Source: Mycobacterium mantenii
GTDB lineage: Bacteria; Actinomycetota; Actinomycetes; Mycobacteriales; Mycobacteriaceae
Assembly (NCBI RefSeq): GCF_010731775.1
Contig: NZ_AP022590.1
Span: forward strand, 1,116,001-1,180,000
Reading direction: 5' to 3'
DNA length: 64,000 nt
Positions 63,239 to 64,000 of this stretch are shown here, in pieces (within the stretch, counting starts at the first letter, position 1; every line of letters starts with the position of its first letter). The notes beneath the pieces are model-generated. The model searched no databases. It was not told where the DNA came from and worked only from the letters and a program-made list of their open reading frames with translations. A program made the translations under genes and the position numbers.

Positions 63239-64000
63239 GCCGGGATTCCCAGGAATTTTCTGATGTTGCCACCGACCACCCGCACCGCGTCCTCGGGGCC
63301 TACCGCCTCGACCACCGCGGCCAGCGATCTCTCCGAATAGCCGAACGTGCTTTCGTTGTGCGGGTAATCCGATGACCACATCACCTTGTCGATCCCGATC
63401 TCGTCGATCTGCCGCAGACCCAGTGGATCGACCATGAACGACGCGCACATGTGCGTGTCCCAGTAGTGGCGGGCATCGTGCTCCGGCCGGTGTGCCAGCA
63501 TGTGCCGGTAGGAGGCCAGCACATGCTCGGCGTCCTGCAGGGCCGTTAAGACCCAGGCGATTCCGCCTTCGAACCAGCCGATCCGCAGCCCCGGATGCCG
63601 GTCCAGGGTGCCGCCGAAGATATACTTGGAGAACATCTCTCGGAACGAGTCGATGTTGACCATCATGGCCACCGCGACGCTGTTGACCTCGCTGGGGAAC
63701 TTGGGCTGGCTCTCGCCGATGTGGTGCGTGACCGGCAGGCCGGCGTCTTGGATCTCGTCCCATACCGCCCGCATCGGGGTGCTCGAGTAATCGATGGGAT
63801 GGCCGTCGCGGTCGTTGCCCGGGCTGATCGGCATCAGAAACGTTCGCAGCCCCAACGATTTCAGCTCGGTCAACGTCCGCCGGGCGCCCGCCGGATCCCA
63901 CCAGTTGATCAGCCCGACCCCGTAGCAATGGCCTTCGGAGCGCTCCTGAACGCTGGCGATGTGCTCGTTGTAGACGCGAAAGATCCGCTCGCGAATCTCG
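63235..64000 (-). CDS. Amidohydrolase-family protein, C-terminal part (start outside window)
   Basis: The frame is open to the window edge, giving the last ~254 residues. ERIFRVYNEHIASVQERSEG, YGVGLINWWDP, LPVTHHIGESQPKF, GGTLDRHPGLRIGWFEGGIAWV and VMWSSDYPHNESTF are typical of ACMSD-like amidohydrolases, including the late histidine and Asp metal/catalytic positions. It resembles the enzyme at 41598 in type. It is the upstream member of the amidohydrolase-M24-M24 minus-strand unit. Confidence 0.87.
   Translation of the reverse strand, partial: EIRERIFRVYNEHIASVQERSEGHCYGVGLINWWDPAGARRTLTELKSLGLRTFLMPISPGNDRDGHPIDYSSTPMRAVWDEIQDAGLPVTHHIGESQPKFPSEVNSVAVAMMVNIDSFREMFSKYIFGGTLDRHPGLRIGWFEGGIAWVLTALQDAEHVLASYRHMLAHRPEHDARHYWDTHMCASFMVDPLGLRQIDEIGIDKVMWSSDYPHNESTFGYSERSLAAVVEAVGPEDAVRVVGGNIRKFLGIPA

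Overview
The window is high-GC chromosomal DNA that reads as a mycobacterium, probably a slow grower. The marks are a close relative of the M. tuberculosis FHA-ABC transporter Rv1747, a WS/DGAT-type acyltransferase, a DesA3-like desaturase with its ferredoxin reductase, a 13E12-type DUF222/HNH protein, many FadD/FadE/SDR genes, GTG/TTG starts and 1-8 bp gene overlaps. No rRNA, tRNA, insertion sequence, phage gene or CRISPR array was found.

Layout. (1) 1-3486: the end of a flavin monooxygenase coupled to an SDR, then a minus-strand IclR regulator followed by two ferredoxin-like barrel proteins. (2) 3695-12203: a compact ring-degradation island. A minus-strand operon encodes an HsaA-like hydroxylase, an HsaC/BphC-like extradiol dioxygenase and a KstD/fumarate-reductase-type flavoprotein. 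It diverges from a Baeyer-Villiger monooxygenase (BVMO), two SDRs and an NTF2-fold protein, and a convergent HsaD/BphD-like meta-cleavage hydrolase closes the set. (3) 12255-20392: WS/DGAT enzyme, SnoaL protein, CsbD protein, a clear zone of gene decay (truncated PNPOx joined to a broken molybdopterin oxidoreductase), type III PKS plus methyltransferase, SDR, esterase. (4) 20556-23222: the Rv1747-like transporter, here without pknF. (5) 23643-32764: a nine-gene operon that mirrors the cholesterol igr/ChsE-ChsH-Ltp2 side-chain module (two acyl-CoA dehydrogenases, two MaoC-fold hydratases, thiolase-like aldolase, DUF35) and adds an esterase, a BVMO and a FadD17-like ligase. (6) 32766-38354: DMT transporter, reductase-desaturase pair, cytochrome-b561/sulfite-oxidase-type protein and partner. 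(7) 38338-43000s: a decayed SHOCT protein, a secreted Pro-rich protein, then an operon of acyl ligase, class II aldolase, amidohydrolase, HTH regulator and methyltransferase. (8) 44144-49598: nitronate monooxygenase, sulfatase, aromatic-type monooxygenase, TIM-barrel isomerase, lipoprotein. (9) 49878-58260: TetR regulator and a P450, mycofactocin-type SDR, crotonase, fused double CaiB, SDR, kinase-fold operon. (10) 58268-64000: ECF41-like sigma factor, DUF1059 protein, frameshifted HNH protein, paired M24 proteins, and an amidohydrolase running off the end.

Taken together, most of the 64 kb looks like a catabolic archipelago for steroid- or terpenoid-like polycyclic acids: CoA activation, beta-oxidation with retro-aldol cleavage, Baeyer-Villiger/esterase steps, ring hydroxylation and meta-cleavage. 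The substrate cannot be read from sequence. Functional statements are homology judgements made by eye; no database search was run.
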